Notes: generated from the letters alone by a model not told the origin. Shown: positions 11,091-23,878, numbered from the stretch's first letter. The stretch: 64,000 nucleotides of DNA from Acanthacorydalis orientalis (GCA_034766995.1 CM068317.1:10952501-11016500); one strand, 5' to 3'. Program-made: numbers and translations.

Positions 11091-11668
11091 ATTCTTTTAC
11101 CAGTACGATTCGATTTTCCAACTACTCCAAAATATTGAACGATATTTAATTTGTCGTTATTTATCTAACATGTACCGATTAAACGTTTGAACAGACTTTG
11201 GATAAAGATAGAAAATTGTTCATAAACAGTATATTTAGTATTATTATCTCTGTTACACTTGTTTATACTCGTATTTTATAGACGATAGTTCTACAGGAAA
11301 ACATATTTGTTTTCCACCTAATTTTTTGATCGTAATTTTTAGAATAAAATTATCAGTCTATATTTATTACGTTTATATTTATATTCAATAATTAGTAGTT
11401 ATCAAAATTACATTTTTGGGAGCAGCGGAGTGGTTTACTCAGCTCCGTAGAAAATGTATAAAAATAATATCGGGAAAGCGTAAGATAACTGTTTATTATC
11501 TGTTTATCTCTTGATTTATTCAATAAATAATTTTGAGAACTATGGAAGGAGATACTATATATATATATATATATATATATAGAAGTGCGAAGGCTAAAGG
11601 AATAATTATCTCTGTCTTAAATGATTAAGAATTACAATTTAATCTCATAAATTTTTATTAATAATATA

Positions 11669-12109
11669 TTAGGTGCATATATTAATTCGGTGCCCTTTTT
11701 ATAGAAAATGAATATTTAGAGAAAAATTGAATACATTTCAATCCTCAAAATATGTTATATTGTTTTGAACTATTATAACTTTTATTATAACTTTTCCCAA
11801 TCTGTCGGATAACTGGTAAAACCTTTATTGAAAAAAGATGGCAGATTTGAGTCGATGAAATCGTATTGAATTTTCAGACCTTCTTCACTGTTTTAACATT
11901 TATGCGCTTATTTTATATGCTGCTTTTCAGGTTCCATCTTGTTCAGTACTATTTTGTGAAGTAATACCAACTGCTTGACAAAGATATATAGTGTTTTTAA
12001 ATGTTAAGTTTGGTACTTTAAAATCCTAAAACAATGAGTAAATATTTTGATTTGAAACAAAGTTATGATTGATTCAATTTAAAGGCACCGAATTAAATTT
12101 TTCACGTAA
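11669..12109 (-). mobile_element. Mariner-derived MITE, family E, copy E2
   Basis: 441 bp, TA on both sides, ends TTAGGTGCATATATTAATTC and (reverse-complemented) TTACGTGAAAAATTTAATTC. Orientation is minus: the 5' leader (reverse-complement GGTGCCTTTAAATTGAATCA) lies at the right. The interior keeps the family's 3' coding remnant and 5' leader. The duplicate segment at about 12945 lacks the element. Confidence 0.82.
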
Positions 12110-13537
12110 TATAAAAATATGTTTTCTTGTTTATATATCAATATATATTTTTTTAGTTAACAAAACTGGATTTTGTAAGAATCATATATTATAAATCGAC
12201 CAGTAAGTATTTGGTTACATTTAAATTTATCTGTCATTTAGAGAAAAAAATTTGAAACGTATTCAATTATTAAAACTATTAAAATTAAGAATATCTTTCA
12301 AAAGTTACAACTATCTTCCACTATTCAATATTTCATGCTAAACCAATACATCTAAATATAGTTATTAATTTTGTTAGGAATTATTTTATGAATACTACAT
12401 GATATTATTATATGTAAAGCACTAATAAGTAATGAGATCCAATGGCATTTTTTAGTGAAATCTAGGAGAATGGCAGATAAACTTTAAAATATAACAAATA
12501 ATTATTTATATTTTACTTGAGAGTGTCATTAAAGTACACTTAGAATAATAAAAAAAGTGTTTTATGGCGAATATATAAAAAACATGTTATTTTTTATATT
12601 TGTTTTAAAACATAAATTTTTCATTCACAGATATTTTTCATGTAGTGATAAACGTATTTTACTATCAATTTTATTTCATTTAATACTTATTTTTATAATT
12701 TTGAGGCGCAGAGGAGTGATTTACTCAGTTCTTTAGAAAAGGTAAAAATAATCAAAAAAATCTTAAGATGCCTATTTGTTAATTTATTTATGTCTTGAAT
12801 TATTCATTAATTAATTTTAAGAGCTATAGGAAGAGTGGATATTGAATGCATTTTTCATAGAAGTGTGAAGACTAAAAAATAAGAATCACTGGCTTAAATG
12901 ATTATGTATTTTAAATTAATTTCGTCTATTTTTTTATTAATGCAATAAAGAAATATAAATTGTTGAACATGTTTCACAAATGAATTCTTTTTCACCCCAC
13001 AAAACACACCAAAAGTTTCGATCAAAAATATTCAATAAATTATCATATTTTCGATTATTACTTATGCGCATTTCGACAGAAACGCCATAGTTATAGAAAA
13101 AGACTGTCGCTATATTCACATATGAAAGTAAATTGAGCCACAGTGTCATAATTGTTTTTGTGATAAAATAACTTCCCGGTCAACGTAGACAAACAGGTGC
13201 CGTAAGATTAAAAATAGAAATGAATCAATTAAACTAGGTATTCCATTTTCATTTGACTGCCAAAAAAATTAACTGTTCCGGAATTTCATGTCATTTTTTA
13301 ATAATAAGAAATTCATTTGTGAAAGTGAATTAAGCCATAGTAACAGAAGTGTTTTTCTGTTAAACATGTTTCCATATTTATACTAATTCCTTTTGTTAAC
13401 AAAACTAGTTTTTATTGTACAAGATTTTAGTTTGTTCAAGACATCAACATTTTTGTTGTTCTCATATATTATAAACAAATCAGAAAGGATTTTAATTTTT
13501 CAAAAATATAAACGTCATTCAGAGAATAGTTTAAGGT

Positions 13538-13650
<113 letters not shown>

Positions 13651-14234
13651 CGGTTTGTAAAGAGTAATTTTATGTGTCTATTATTAAATGCTGTTTTATC
13701 TTTTTTAATGTAATTGCATTGTAGATATCTTTGTAAGCAATAAAAAATTATTAAATCCAGCGTTTCATATTGCAGTTTCAAATTATTTACTGAGGATAGA
13801 AGGCGAGATATAAATTTCAGAGAAATGTCAAATCATCATAAATTTTTGCTCATCAATAAAAAAATGTATTTTTTAACTGATACTGTTGTGTTTTGTAACG
13901 AGACTAAAACATCAAAATATGTGTGATTTCTTTTTTTCTGTCTCACAACTATCAACTAAAATTGTCAATAATCTTTCAATAAGAATCATTTTTGATTAAT
14001 AAACAATATATTTCCTGTTAACTATTGTTTACATTCGAAAGGCAATAAATCTATAATAAAAAACGTTTGACTAAACGAATCCAGCTAAACTTTTTAACAG
14101 ACTTCTGATAAAGATAGGTAAATATTTGTAAGCATTACATTTCGTATTTCTATCTTTGTTTTACATTTTTATTCTCTGAAAGAAATAGATTTATAGGAAA
14201 AATATTTTCATTTCTTTTAATTTTCTATAGTTAA

Positions 14235-14475
14235 CCGTTTGCACTCCAGCAATTAGGCAAAATTACAACAATAGTTTATTAATAGTTTGTATATCACGAA
14301 TTAGGATGAGAATATGATAAATATAGAAAAGTATAAACATCCGATGACATTGATGGACGAACGATTATCAACGATTTTATCTATAAATGATAAAATATGG
14401 GCAGTGACGCTGGCCATAGAAGTAAAACGTCTTTATGTACCTGAGCAGTATATCTGGAGTTGTGAGTGCAAAGGG
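14235..14475. mobile_element. piggyBac-type MITE
   Basis: 241 bp between TTAA at 14231-14234 and TTAA at 14476-14479. Ends read CCGTTTGCACTCCAGC and, reverse-complemented from the right, CCCTTTGCACTCAC. They resemble the ends of element P1 (CCCTTTGAACTCC), so both may belong to one family. No coding sequence. A diverged duplicate without the insertion is at about 11340-11370. Confidence 0.82.
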
Positions 14476-14724
14476 TTAAATTAACAGTCTATTTTTATTA
14501 CGTGTATGTATGGAAGTATTATTTTTATATAATATAATTCCGGTTTAATCAATAACAAGCACAAAATCAATTCGTAACAACCACAAAAAATATATTTTTT
14601 TACAAAAATTATCTCACTAACACCTCCAATATTTAACCTTCACTATTATAAAGAAATATAAATAATTCTTAAAAATAAAAGTTATGTCCTTCACTGAGTT
14701 AAATCATAATTTTTGATATTTATG

Positions 14725-15236
14725 TGAAATGTAAAATTTAATTCCGTGCCTTTAAATTAAATCATTCATAACTCTGTTTTGAATTAAAATACTTTCTTGT
14801 CATTTTATGATTTTTAAGTGCCAACTTTAACATTTAAAACCGCTATATATCTTGGTCGAGCAGTTGGAATAACCTCACAAAGTGTAGTCAATATGATGGC
14901 GTCTGAAAAACAGCATGATAGGCAATGCGTTTTTTTAGAATTCCAGTTAAAAAAAGCTACCGAAATCTCAGGAATGATTTGTTGGGCTTTGGGAAAGGTA
15001 TCATTTATAAGATATGCAAAAAAATGTTAAACCGTAGAAGAGGTCCAAAAATTCATTACAACTTTATTGACTCAAAACAGTCATCTTTTTAGACAGAGGA
15101 ATAAGGGAATCGTCAGTTACTCGATAGATGGAAAAAATATATAAAATAATAGGGGAAATTATTGAAGATTGAAATGTATTCCATTTTTCCCATTAAGTTT
15201 CTATAAAAAAGGCACCGAATAAATTGGTATACCTAA
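14725..15236 (+). mobile_element. Mariner-derived MITE, family E, copy E3
   Basis: About 512 bp with a clear right end (GGCACCGAATAAATTGGTAT then ACCTAA, followed by TA) and a worn left end (TGTAAAATTTAATTCCGTGC). It keeps the first ~40 codons of the transposase starting at an ATG near 14896 (MASEKQHDRQCVFLEF; ISGMICWALGKV), then joins directly to the 3' coding tail. This is the same deletion structure as E1, E4 and E5. Confidence 0.82.
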
Positions 15237-15421
15237 TAGGTTACATTATTACCTATAATGGTTCTAAATTTCTTTCTTATTCAACAAGTAATTATCTTAA
15301 AACATATTAAAATGTAAGGAAATGGAAAGTACAGTCTTATCACATTTCTTTTACATAAAACAACGCAAAAACAATTTATAAATTTATATATTATTACAGA
15401 ATACCAAAAACTCACACACAT

Positions 15422-15424
<3 letters not shown>

Positions 15425-15483
<59 letters not shown>
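15425..15483. repeat. (TA)n microsatellite
   Basis: Uninterrupted TA array of about 59 bp. The following 15.5-16.26 kb holds only AT-rich sequence and a short imperfect TA/TG stretch near 15695-15730. Confidence 0.95.
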
Positions 15484-15488
<5 letters not shown>

Positions 15489-16287
15489 TTTTAATACAGT
15501 GAAACATAATCTAATTAAATATTTATATAATAAAATAATTAGGTCATTGTACAGTGAAATGAATACAAACTTTTCACCAATTATATTTCTCTAATAACAT
15601 GTTTACTAAAATTAATTGGGTTTGACTGTTTAATAACACATTTAGTATTAAAAAATGCATGCAATTCGGATTTAGGAATATTTTAGTATTTATACTATAT
15701 ATATATAATGTATATATGTATATATGTGTAGTTTTTGTATCACATATATTGTGAAAGTAAGTGACTAAAATTATTAGAATCTGTATTGCGATTTGTATAA
15801 CATGTTCTAGTTGATATGAATCAAGATATAATTTCTTATTAAATAATTTTAATTACTAAGAAAGTTTATATGAATGAGTTTTATAAATCATAAACTTAGA
15901 CACAGCGTTATGGAAAATACGTCCATAACTTGTACAATAAATGTAATTATGATTTGAAAAGGACATTAACTTAATTGAAACTACTTACATTTACACACAT
16001 TAAATAGATTTATCAATAAACCTGAAATGAATGTATTCATTTCTTTCAATAAAATAATGTTAATCGGTGTTTTAATGATTCAACAGCAAGATATGATATC
16101 AACAAACTAATGAGCGGCATAATTTAGACACAACTATGTTCCTTACACTTCTAATAATGAAAGGGTGAATTAAATTTAGTGTTTTTATTTTTCAAGTTTG
16201 TTATAAGAGTATAATTCAATTATGATTTTTAAACATACTAAGGAGATTTTCTCACGAGACAAATCATATATATATATATATATATAT

Positions 16288-16796
16288 AAAAGGTTTGGTA
16301 GAAAAATAATTACGTTTTTTTCTGAATTCTAATCTTAATTTTTTCACTGAAAGTGTCACTTTAACGTGGTCATGTTAATATCATTTTAAAATGCAGTTTT
16401 CAGTCTGTATTTTGGTAACATTGACTTTGGTTTCATTATTAATTTTCCTTCGAATTGAGCTATTGAATTAAAGATGGAAAAGAAGCAAATTAGAACAATT
16501 TTTGTATGAATTCAAAACGGGTGATAAAATAGCATAAACTGTTCGTAAACTAAAGTATGCTTTTGGTGTGAGTACCGTTAAGGAAGGTATGGTGCAATGA
16601 TGGTTCCAAAAATTTCGTGCTGGGGACGAGAGACTTAAAGATGGATCAGGTTGCGGGTGTTCTTCTTCAGTTCATAACGACCATGTGAAAGCGTTAGTTG
16701 AATCGTAACCACTCATAACAATTCGAAAGATTGCACAAAAATTAGACGTTAGTCATCGAACAGTTCTGGACCACTTAAAACAGCTAGGATAGAAAA
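16288..16796 (+). mobile_element. Mariner family A, copy A2, 5' half
   Basis: Starts at the edge of a (TA)n array (16266-16287) with AGGTTTGGTAGAAAAATAAT. The coding region starts at the ATG at 16474 and, after one frameshift, reads as the N-terminal helix-turn-helix region of a cecropia/Hsmar1-type mariner: MEKKQIRTIF, YEFKTGDKIA, TVRKLKYAFGVSTVKEGMVQ, WFQKFRAGDERLKDGSG, then TIRKIAQKLDVSHRTVLDHL. Stops replace residues after KIA, MVQ, VES and QLG. Homology ends near 16796 with no catalytic domain. Copy A2 carries no piggyBac and serves as an empty-site reference for A1. Confidence 0.82.
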
Positions 16797-17358
16797 ATGT
16801 ATATGAATTTGAAGGGCATACGCCTCAATTATTTTTCTAGCATCCTTACACGTATAATTAGCTACATTCGGTGTTTTCGTATATGTGAAAAAATATGTTT
16901 GACCGAAATGTGGATGTTTTATTTCATACTGTAATTCTGATTGTATAAAAAAACTTGAAATTGAGTGATTGATGGTGTAAGGAACATTCTGTCACTCGAA
17001 AGATCATAGGAAATAAATTGTCAATAAGCCAGACGACCTTGAATTATACATACGATTGGAGAAAGTATCAAAAAAACGATTTTTAATTTTTATGTGCTGT
17101 TCTATTTGTCTTCTGTCATTTAGAGCACTTAAGTTTATGTCCCTCTACAATTAGTTTTGGTACATGTATCACCTTCAGGTAGATTGAGATACCTGTTAGT
17201 TATATAAAATCTTACTATTTTTGGTTATTTAAATTTAATTTCAAAATTGTACACCTGCTAAAACTAGTGGTGAATGAATATAAACTCAAGTGGTTCAAAA
17301 GAACGAAGACCAATAAGACAAATCGTTAATGCGATGGCAGATATAAAAATATATTATT

Positions 17359-17361
<3 letters not shown>

Positions 17362-17421
<60 letters not shown>

Positions 17422-17423
17422 GA

Positions 17424-17472
<49 letters not shown>
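17362..17472. repeat. (TA)n array abutting mariner C1
   Basis: About 110 bp of TA with small interruptions (tgtatatatgagatg). It ends exactly at the left terminus of C1. Confidence 0.95.
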
Positions 17473-17473
<1 letters not shown>

Positions 17474-17474
<1 letters not shown>

Positions 17475-18333
17475 TAGGGTCTTTCGATAAGTATGGTAAG
17501 AAAGAAAATTAAACGCCATTTTTGTGGAAAAATCGATTTTATTTCACACATGGTCTCCAATTAGGTCTATACACTTGGTGCAGCGAGTTTGAAAAATACT
17601 CATTGACAGTGGCGATCACATCTTCATTCGACGAGAATTTTTTTCAACCGAGAAAAGTTTTCGTGTTTAGGAAGAGGAAGATGTCACACAGGGCCAACTC
17701 CGAAAAATAGGGTGGATGAGAAATGAATTCTAAGCCTAATTCGTACAATACTGCCATTACGACGGTCGATTTGTGGGACGGTGCGTTGTTCTGGTGAAAG
17801 AGCACTTTTTTGTGCACAATCTTGGCCGTTTTCGTTTCAACTCTTCTTTCAAATAGTCCAATAATGTTGGATAATAGGCTCTTGTTATATTTTTTCCCTT
17901 CATTAAGTAGTCGATCAGGATGATTCCTTGGGAATCACAAAAAAACAGTGGTCATCACCTTTTCATCCGACAAAACTAACTTCGCCTTCTTTGGCGAAAC
18001 TTTACCTTCTTCTTCACTTTCACCAGTCGTTGTTCACTGCTTTGACTATGTATTTGACTTAGGTGTATACTGGTGGATCCACGTTTCATCCACAGTGACA
18101 AATCAACGCAAAAAGACCTTATTTTTTTCATTTATTTTTCTACCATTGTAGCAGTTGCTGCAAAACTACTACAATGCTCGGTTTAAACATCTGTAGTGCG
18201 TGAAGAATGCGTCGATTCTGATTGAAATTTCGCCTACGCTAATTTGAAAATTGATACTCGATAGCTGTGATGTTACCAAATGAATGGTAGCACCATATCA
18301 TAGAAAATTACCAAACTTATCAAGCGACTCACG
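17474..18333 (-). mobile_element. Mariner family C, copy C1, internally deleted
   Basis: 860 bp with TA at both sides and (TA)n beyond. The left end is TTAGGGTCTTTCGATAAGTA and the right, reverse-complemented, is CGTGAGTCGCTTGATAAGTT. The minus strand encodes a decayed DD34D transposase: a TVDETWIHQYTP stretch (first catalytic Asp) near 18080; DSQGIILIDYLMKGKN near 17920; KKVLFHQNNAPSHKSTV (second catalytic Asp changed to Asn) near 17785; and SNEDVIATVNEYFSN near 17615. The N-terminal DNA-binding domain is deleted and there are many frameshifts. Confidence 0.85.
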
Positions 18334-18508
18334 TATATATATATATATATATATAAACTTTTTGTCACTTCTTTTGATATAAAATTGATGTAATTATATA
18401 ACACAATATTTAAAATCAAAGTTCAGCCTCAGAGATTTTATAAAAAAGTATATAAAAATAAACGATTTAATTTAATTGCCTGTGCTTATTTCTTAATATA
18501 TAAAAATT

Positions 18509-18567
<59 letters not shown>
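18334..18567. repeat. Microsatellites: (TA)n at the C1 right edge; (AC)n-(TA)n
   Basis: 18334-18354 is TA immediately following C1. 18508-18567 is a short AC run passing into about 48 bp of TA. The sequence between them is plain AT-rich DNA. Confidence 0.9.
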
Positions 18568-18571
<4 letters not shown>

Positions 18572-19909
18572 TACAAATCACATAATCATAATTTATCATT
18601 CGATTGACGCAAGAGATACATTTCATCTACTTTAAATAGACTTCTTTATTTTGATTTTATTTAAAAATAAACACACCAGTATGTGAAATACAACTGTTGA
18701 TAATACAACTGTTTCCGTTAATTATTGATTTCCTAATCGAATAATTGATTGATTAACATTGTTTCCTAACACCAACAAAGTGATTAAGTATGAATTAAGT
18801 TCAGGTATAGATAGTAATTAACATGTAGAAATCCCTCGCACAGACACATTTATTAACGTGAGTACAACCTGTTCTTCAGAATTCAGATATTTGTATCTGA
18901 AGGCCATTCACGTTTCAATATTGTGGTTATTAATTTTTTGTTCGACGATTTTGTCCGTGTTTCAATACATTTTTACTTTTTCAATAGGTGCAAATCTAAT
19001 ACATAAATTTTTTTGTCAATTAAGAACTTACTTTTTAACCTACACATGAAATTAAAAATAATTAAATACACTTTTTTAAATTTCAAGAATATACGTTTCA
19101 AAAAACATTCAATATGTCGGCACAATTATCAACGATAACATCAATTTCTGTTTAAATTTCAATTAATTAATATTAAAAATGAATAAATAAATAAATTGTT
19201 AGAGTACACTTAAGTCTTCATAACCGATTACTGATAAAGTATATTAATTAATATGTAGGTCGTTCGTAACTCTACAATGTGTATATAGGTGAAAGTAAAA
19301 TTCAAACACTAATTTATTTCATGGAATATATAAAGAAATGCTGCTACTAGAATCGATTTAAATAAGTTTAAGTAATATATAAAAAATTCTTTTCCGTCAA
19401 GTTATAAATCACTTCCTATTTATGCGATCAGTGTTGTGACATATGAGGATATTTTAAATTGTAATAATAATTTCTTTTATTACGAATTAATTTTTATATT
19501 GCACATAGAAATTTATTTCTGTTACGATTTTTATTATATCACGTCAGGTAGCGTGTGCATGAAATTAATATCTTTATTATAAACTGTAATGAAATTAAAA
19601 TATGATGTACATTCATATGCATTTGCTACTAATATCGCAATCTATAATGTAATTGAGTCATATAATTTTATTTTACTTTCTTTAACTATTGTTTTAAATT
19701 AGACAAATAATAAATCAAATTTTAAAATCAGAGATAAGTATATTAGACTTATATGAACAGGCAGCATTTTCAAATTAACATTTATTTTTAATTTAATTCG
19801 CCATAAAAATAATTAATGACTAACAGTAGTAATTTTTGTTATATTATTTGAGCGTTTTTTTTATTATACATACATTGAATAATTTTACTCATACGAGTCA
19901 TCTATCTTT

Positions 19910-19912
<3 letters not shown>
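18568..19912. other. AT-rich sequence without a recognised gene
   Basis: I see no transposon ends and no protein-like frame. The short frame at 18858-19049 has membrane-like composition but nothing else to support it. Confidence 0.45.
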
Positions 19913-19963
<51 letters not shown>

Positions 19964-19978
19964 GACTATATATATATA
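19913..19978. repeat. (TA)n array abutting mariner F1
   Basis: TA array with one (AC)3 interruption, ending at the F1 terminus. Confidence 0.93.
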
Positions 19979-20105
19979 TTAGGTTGGTGCAACAATAATT
20001 GCGGTTTTTATTGTTTTATGTTTGGGACCGATTTATCTAGTTACCGTTATCTTTTGTTATAGTCATGTAATACATAAATATAAACAACAAAATTATTAGG
20101 TGTTG
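19979..20105 (+). mobile_element. Mariner family F, 5' end only (F1)
   Basis: The terminus TTAGGTTGGTGCAACAATAA is of the cecropia/Hsmar1 type. The subterminal block CTAGTTACCGTTATCTTTTG TTATAGTCATGT is shared with F2 (51570-51540, minus) and F3 (57980-58010). Homology stops near 20105, where unrelated mariner R sequence in the opposite orientation follows. Confidence 0.78.
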
Positions 20106-20199
20106 GAATTAATTCGTAGCGTTTTACAAGAGATGGTGTAGGTAGTGCATTTTTCCATTGTTCCCTTTAACCAAATATTCCCCGTAAAACAACTGTCCT

Positions 20200-20986
20200 T
20201 AGGCGTCAGTTTCGTAGCAACAAATATTCTTGGCTTAGATATAAAGAAATATAAATAAAAAAAATACAAGATTTTTCTATATAATCCCCTTTAAATTCAA
20301 TACATTATTACAGTGCTTAATTATCAGTTCTATACCCTTACAAAAAGAATCTTTCGTTTTAGTGTTAAAGTGGTCAGTTACAATTGTTTTCGACTCATTA
20401 TCTTCATTGAAACGATGTGCACGTAAATCTTTTTTCAAATTACCGAATAAGTAATAATCGCTAGGGTCTATGTCTAAATTGTAGGGTGGGCGATCAAGTT
20501 TTTTGAAGCCATACTTGCGAATAGCGACTTGAGAAACCGTTGATCTCCAGTTACAATTGAATTAATTAGTGTATTTAGATCTGGCTTACAGAGCTTTAAA
20601 AATGAAAGTTCGCATGCTACTTGATGGTGACGGTAAATGACCATAAGAAGTTTGGGAACCTGCCTTACACTGATATTATTCATATTTAAATGATCATGAA
20701 GAATTATGCACCGTCTGACTGTTAGTTCTTTCACAAAGTGCAAATGATAATAAAGAGAAATTGTTTTCAAACAATTCCAGAGATTGAAGCACCAAAGACA
20801 GCGTACTTTAATGCACTCATGGAAAATGATTTCAATATTGTTTTGAAAAAACGTTGAAATGAAAACTTTGGAAAGTGCTTTGGCAATCGGAGGAGTATTT
20901 TGAAGGAGACTTATCTGTGTTTTGTATTTTATTTCAATAACAATTTTTTTATTCAAGTATTCACCATAATTTTTGATCACTCCTCG
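20200..20986 (-). mobile_element. Mariner-like relic R
   Basis: On the minus strand the element starts after TA with CGAGGAGTGATCAAAAATTA (20986 leftwards). Its 3' coding part is recognisable: HPPYNLDIDPSDYYLF near 20490, containing the third catalytic Asp; then NLKKDLRAHRFNEDNESKT, then KGIELIIKHCNNVLNLKGDY near 20290. The earlier transposase part is not convincing. A 168-residue open frame at 20474-20980 lies mostly upstream in another frame and does not look like transposase. The left end is truncated against F1. Confidence 0.65.

Positions 20987-21044
<58 letters not shown>
20987..21044. repeat. (TA)n array between mariner R and hAT relic J
   Basis: About 58 bp of TA that touches both neighbouring elements. 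Confidence 0.93.
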
Positions 21045-21046
<2 letters not shown>

Positions 21047-22185
21047 AGATTTGCCAGAAGTTCCGTATTTTATGTTTAATTTTGCTGTCCTGTATTCTAA
21101 TCTTATGACAGCTCAATGTCCCGTATTTTAATGAAAACATAAAATTATAAAACTTACTGGCTCTCATTAGGGTACGTAATAGAAAGAATTATACATTTAT
21201 TTGAGATACTTTAATCGTTCTTTAATTCGGAAGAAAAATTACCAAAATGTTTGGTAGACTTTTTTAACAATCCATTAAATAAAACGTATTTACACGTATT
21301 ATATAGCATGCAATGTACTGTTAATAAAAAAATTGAAAATTGAAAGAAGAAAAATATATGTTACTAGAAGTACTCAGTGTCTTACAAGAAACTTTAGAAT
21401 TAACGAAATCAAGTGCTTTTGAAAAATTTATTCCAACAAATTTGAGGAGAGTTTTTAATGAAATTGGAATTTCAAAAGTAATGAAAAATACTTTTTTAAA
21501 TGAAGTAGGTAACTTTTATGGCACACGTTACAATTATTTACAAAAATGGATAACTCCATTTGAGCACATTAATACATTTATGTGGATGGTTTTAAAAGAA
21601 ATTCCATTCTGGGAACAAAGTTAGTGTCTATAGTCTAAATATTTAAAAATTAAGAATAACATCAACATCAACGACCACGAATTATTTGATCAGGTAATAC
21701 TTCTCAGAAAAAAATTTAAAGAAGAAACCAAGAATGAGAAGTGTTACGAAAAGATCTTATCATGAAAAAGAGACGGGTATAATAATACGAATTAAATTTA
21801 AAGAACAATATTTTGAATTGCTTAAATTTTGTGAATATTTGTTCAAAATTCCTGCTCACAATATTTATATTCAATGAATTTTTTCGCTAAAGTTAATTCA
21901 ATGAACAGATGAGAGAAGTAAGATTGACATGATAACAGTGGAAGCAATTTTACAGTGTTTAGTTAATATTAATATCTCACTTGTAAAGATTTCAATAAAC
22001 TTGAGAGACGTTTCAGTTCTTTCAGAGAATGTTGAACGTAGTGCTAAATATAAGGTCTGATCTGCACCTAACTATAATAATGTTCCTACATTATGTCACT
22101 TAATAAAAAGATTTTAAGGTTCGAAGTTGGCTTTTTTTTAACACCCATGACCCATATTTGGTTTTCCAAAATCTGGCATTCCTAA
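21045..22185 (+). mobile_element. hAT-like element relic J
   Basis: Short similar ends lie in inverted orientation: TTAGATTTGCCAGA on the left and TTAGGAATGCCAGA reverse-complemented from the right. Both sides are (TA)n, so an 8-bp target duplication cannot be judged. The plus-strand coding content fits the C-terminal half of a hAT transposase, and no N-terminal zinc-finger region is seen. The short ends and the coding similarity together support the call. Confidence 0.65.
21340..22060 (+). pseudogene. hAT transposase C-terminal pseudogene
   Basis: A 94-residue open stretch (21340-21624) is rich in Phe, Trp, Asn and Glu (FEKFIPTNLRRVFNEIGISK; YLQKWITPFEHINTFMWMVL; KEIPFWEQ). In-frame or shifted continuation gives NDHELFDQVI, LLRKKFKEETKNEKCYEKIL, then after stops LKFCEYLFKIPAHNIYI near 21822, TDERSKIDMITVEAILQCLV near 21908 and SLVKDFNKLERRFSSFREC-like residues near 21980. 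The segment PAHNIYI...IFSL..TDERSKI corresponds to the C-terminal dimerisation domain of hAT transposases (PGSNA.VER.FS pattern). Several stops and frameshifts make it inactive. The family call rests on that final domain. Confidence 0.6.
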
Positions 22186-22209
22186 TATATATATATATAT
22201 ATATATTAG

Positions 22210-22247
<38 letters not shown>

Positions 22248-22281
22248 GGTATATATATATATATATATATATTAGGATATA

Positions 22282-22319
<38 letters not shown>

Positions 22320-22375
22320 GATATATATATATATATATAGTGTATTATGATATATATATATCATAATACACTACT
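22186..22375. repeat. Complex TA array with TTAGG(G) interruptions and a perfect palindrome
   Basis: TA blocks are separated three times by TTAGGGTATA or TTAGGATATA. At the right edge, 22338-22373 is a 36-bp perfect palindrome with arms TAGTGTATTATGA / TCATAATACACTA around (TA)5. Confidence 0.9.
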
Positions 22376-22492
22376 AAACTAATTTTAATAAATAAGAAAA
22401 TTCCATATATAACACAAAAAAAGCAATAGTTGATTACTACTTTTCTTAATAGAGGTTCAAATATATAAATGTAAGTCATAAAAATGACTTGT

Positions 22493-22527
<35 letters not shown>

Positions 22528-22666
22528 TACTAAAATAATATATTATACCACATTTTTATCTTCTTTTTCTGTACTGTATATTGAATTTCATATATAATAC
22601 AGAAAGAACAAGATAAAAAGTAATAATTCCATTCCTTAATATCAGTTTCAAACTGTAAAATATAAT

Positions 22667-22713
<47 letters not shown>

Positions 22714-23554
22714 TACATATATGTATATACATACATATGAATATATTTGAATAATAATAATTTAGTTATGAATCATCGATAATTATTGTCCATATTTCAT
22801 AAATATTTCTGGTAATTAATAATTATATTTCAGTGTCTATATATTTAAAAAAAGATGATATCTGGTAATAAGTTAACAGAATATAAATTGTCAAAATTAT
22901 CTATTTAAAGAATGTGGAAAATGATTCAATGGATACTTTAGGTGAAAATTATGACTGAAATATTTTCTTATGACTTGATATTATGTATAAAAAATAACAA
23001 ACTAATTTACTTACATATTTTTAAAAAGTTAATAAATTCCAATAGCTTTTTCTTAAAAAAAATGTGATTCACCTTAGTTCCGCAAACACTGAATTAACGA
23101 TCACTTCAATCACAACAACTTATTTTAATTATTCAACGGTTTGAATATTCATACATTTATATATTATAATTTTACTGTAAATTTACATAATATGAATAGC
23201 ACTTCAAAATTTTGATCGGATCAATTCAATAAACAGAACGTCCGCACGGCACGAACTAGCAGCAACCAAGAACCAAAAATAAAACGAACGAATTACAAAA
23301 TACAAATTTCGAATTTCGAATTACACAAGAAGCATATTTGTTAATAATCGACACGGGATTGTAAGAATTGACCTGTAATATAATCTACGATAATTTAGTC
23401 TCCCTGTTCGTATATTTGACGCGCGTTTCGTTAACGCCGAAAATTTCAAATAAACGAATTTATTTTATCAGTAAATTATTACAATGTTAATAGTGTCCCG
23501 TTTATTATTGAACTGAACAGATTGTCATTATTGCCTATGTTTACATATATGTGT
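22376..23554. other. AT-rich sequence with two (TA)n arrays
   Basis: TA arrays occupy 22497-22525 and 22671-22735. A less AT-rich patch at 23230-23470 (GTCCGCACGGCACGAACTAG and neighbours) has several CpGs but no coding or element signature that I recognise. Confidence 0.45.
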
Positions 23555-23770
23555 CGAGGGTCTTTCGATATGTCTACATTGCACATATACAACGGCATTG
23601 AATTGCCTGCGACGCATGTTTCAATCAGATCCTGCGACGTTTTTCAGACGTTTGTGAACGTAAAACAAACGATGTAAGCCGTTTTTCGACGCCACCTTGA
23701 TCTCTGACGGGCTGTACGCGTAGACGATACGTAACATTAATAAGCACAGCAAGCATACTTGATTCCTATC
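23555..23770 (+). mobile_element. Possible mariner family C 5' fragment
   Basis: CGAGGGTCTTTCGATATGTC resembles the family C terminus (CGAGGGTCGTTTGATAAGTA in copy C3). The following 200 bases are relatively CpG-rich (AGACGTTTGTGAACGTAAAA), unlike the surroundings, and could be the 5' leader of such a mariner. No transposase codons follow and no right end is seen. Confidence 0.4.
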
Positions 23771-23878
23771 ATTGCTTGTATTTGTTAATTATGCTTTACA
23801 GACTAACACCAATTACACAATATTGTATTTACATACACATTAAATTTATATATATATATATATATACACACATACATA

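Noticed and set aside
20474..20980. 168-residue minus-strand frame as a gene
   Set aside because: It begins at the end of mariner relic R and does not match the transposase, which is readable further on in another frame. Composition looks like chance.
22186..22290. TTAGGG/TTAGG words resembling telomere repeats
   Set aside because: They occur singly, separated by (TA)n, not in tandem. They are better explained as worn transposon ends or TA variants.
23230..23470. CpG-containing patch as a promoter or first exon
   Set aside because: No start codon with a protein-like frame and no splice-site pattern that stands out.
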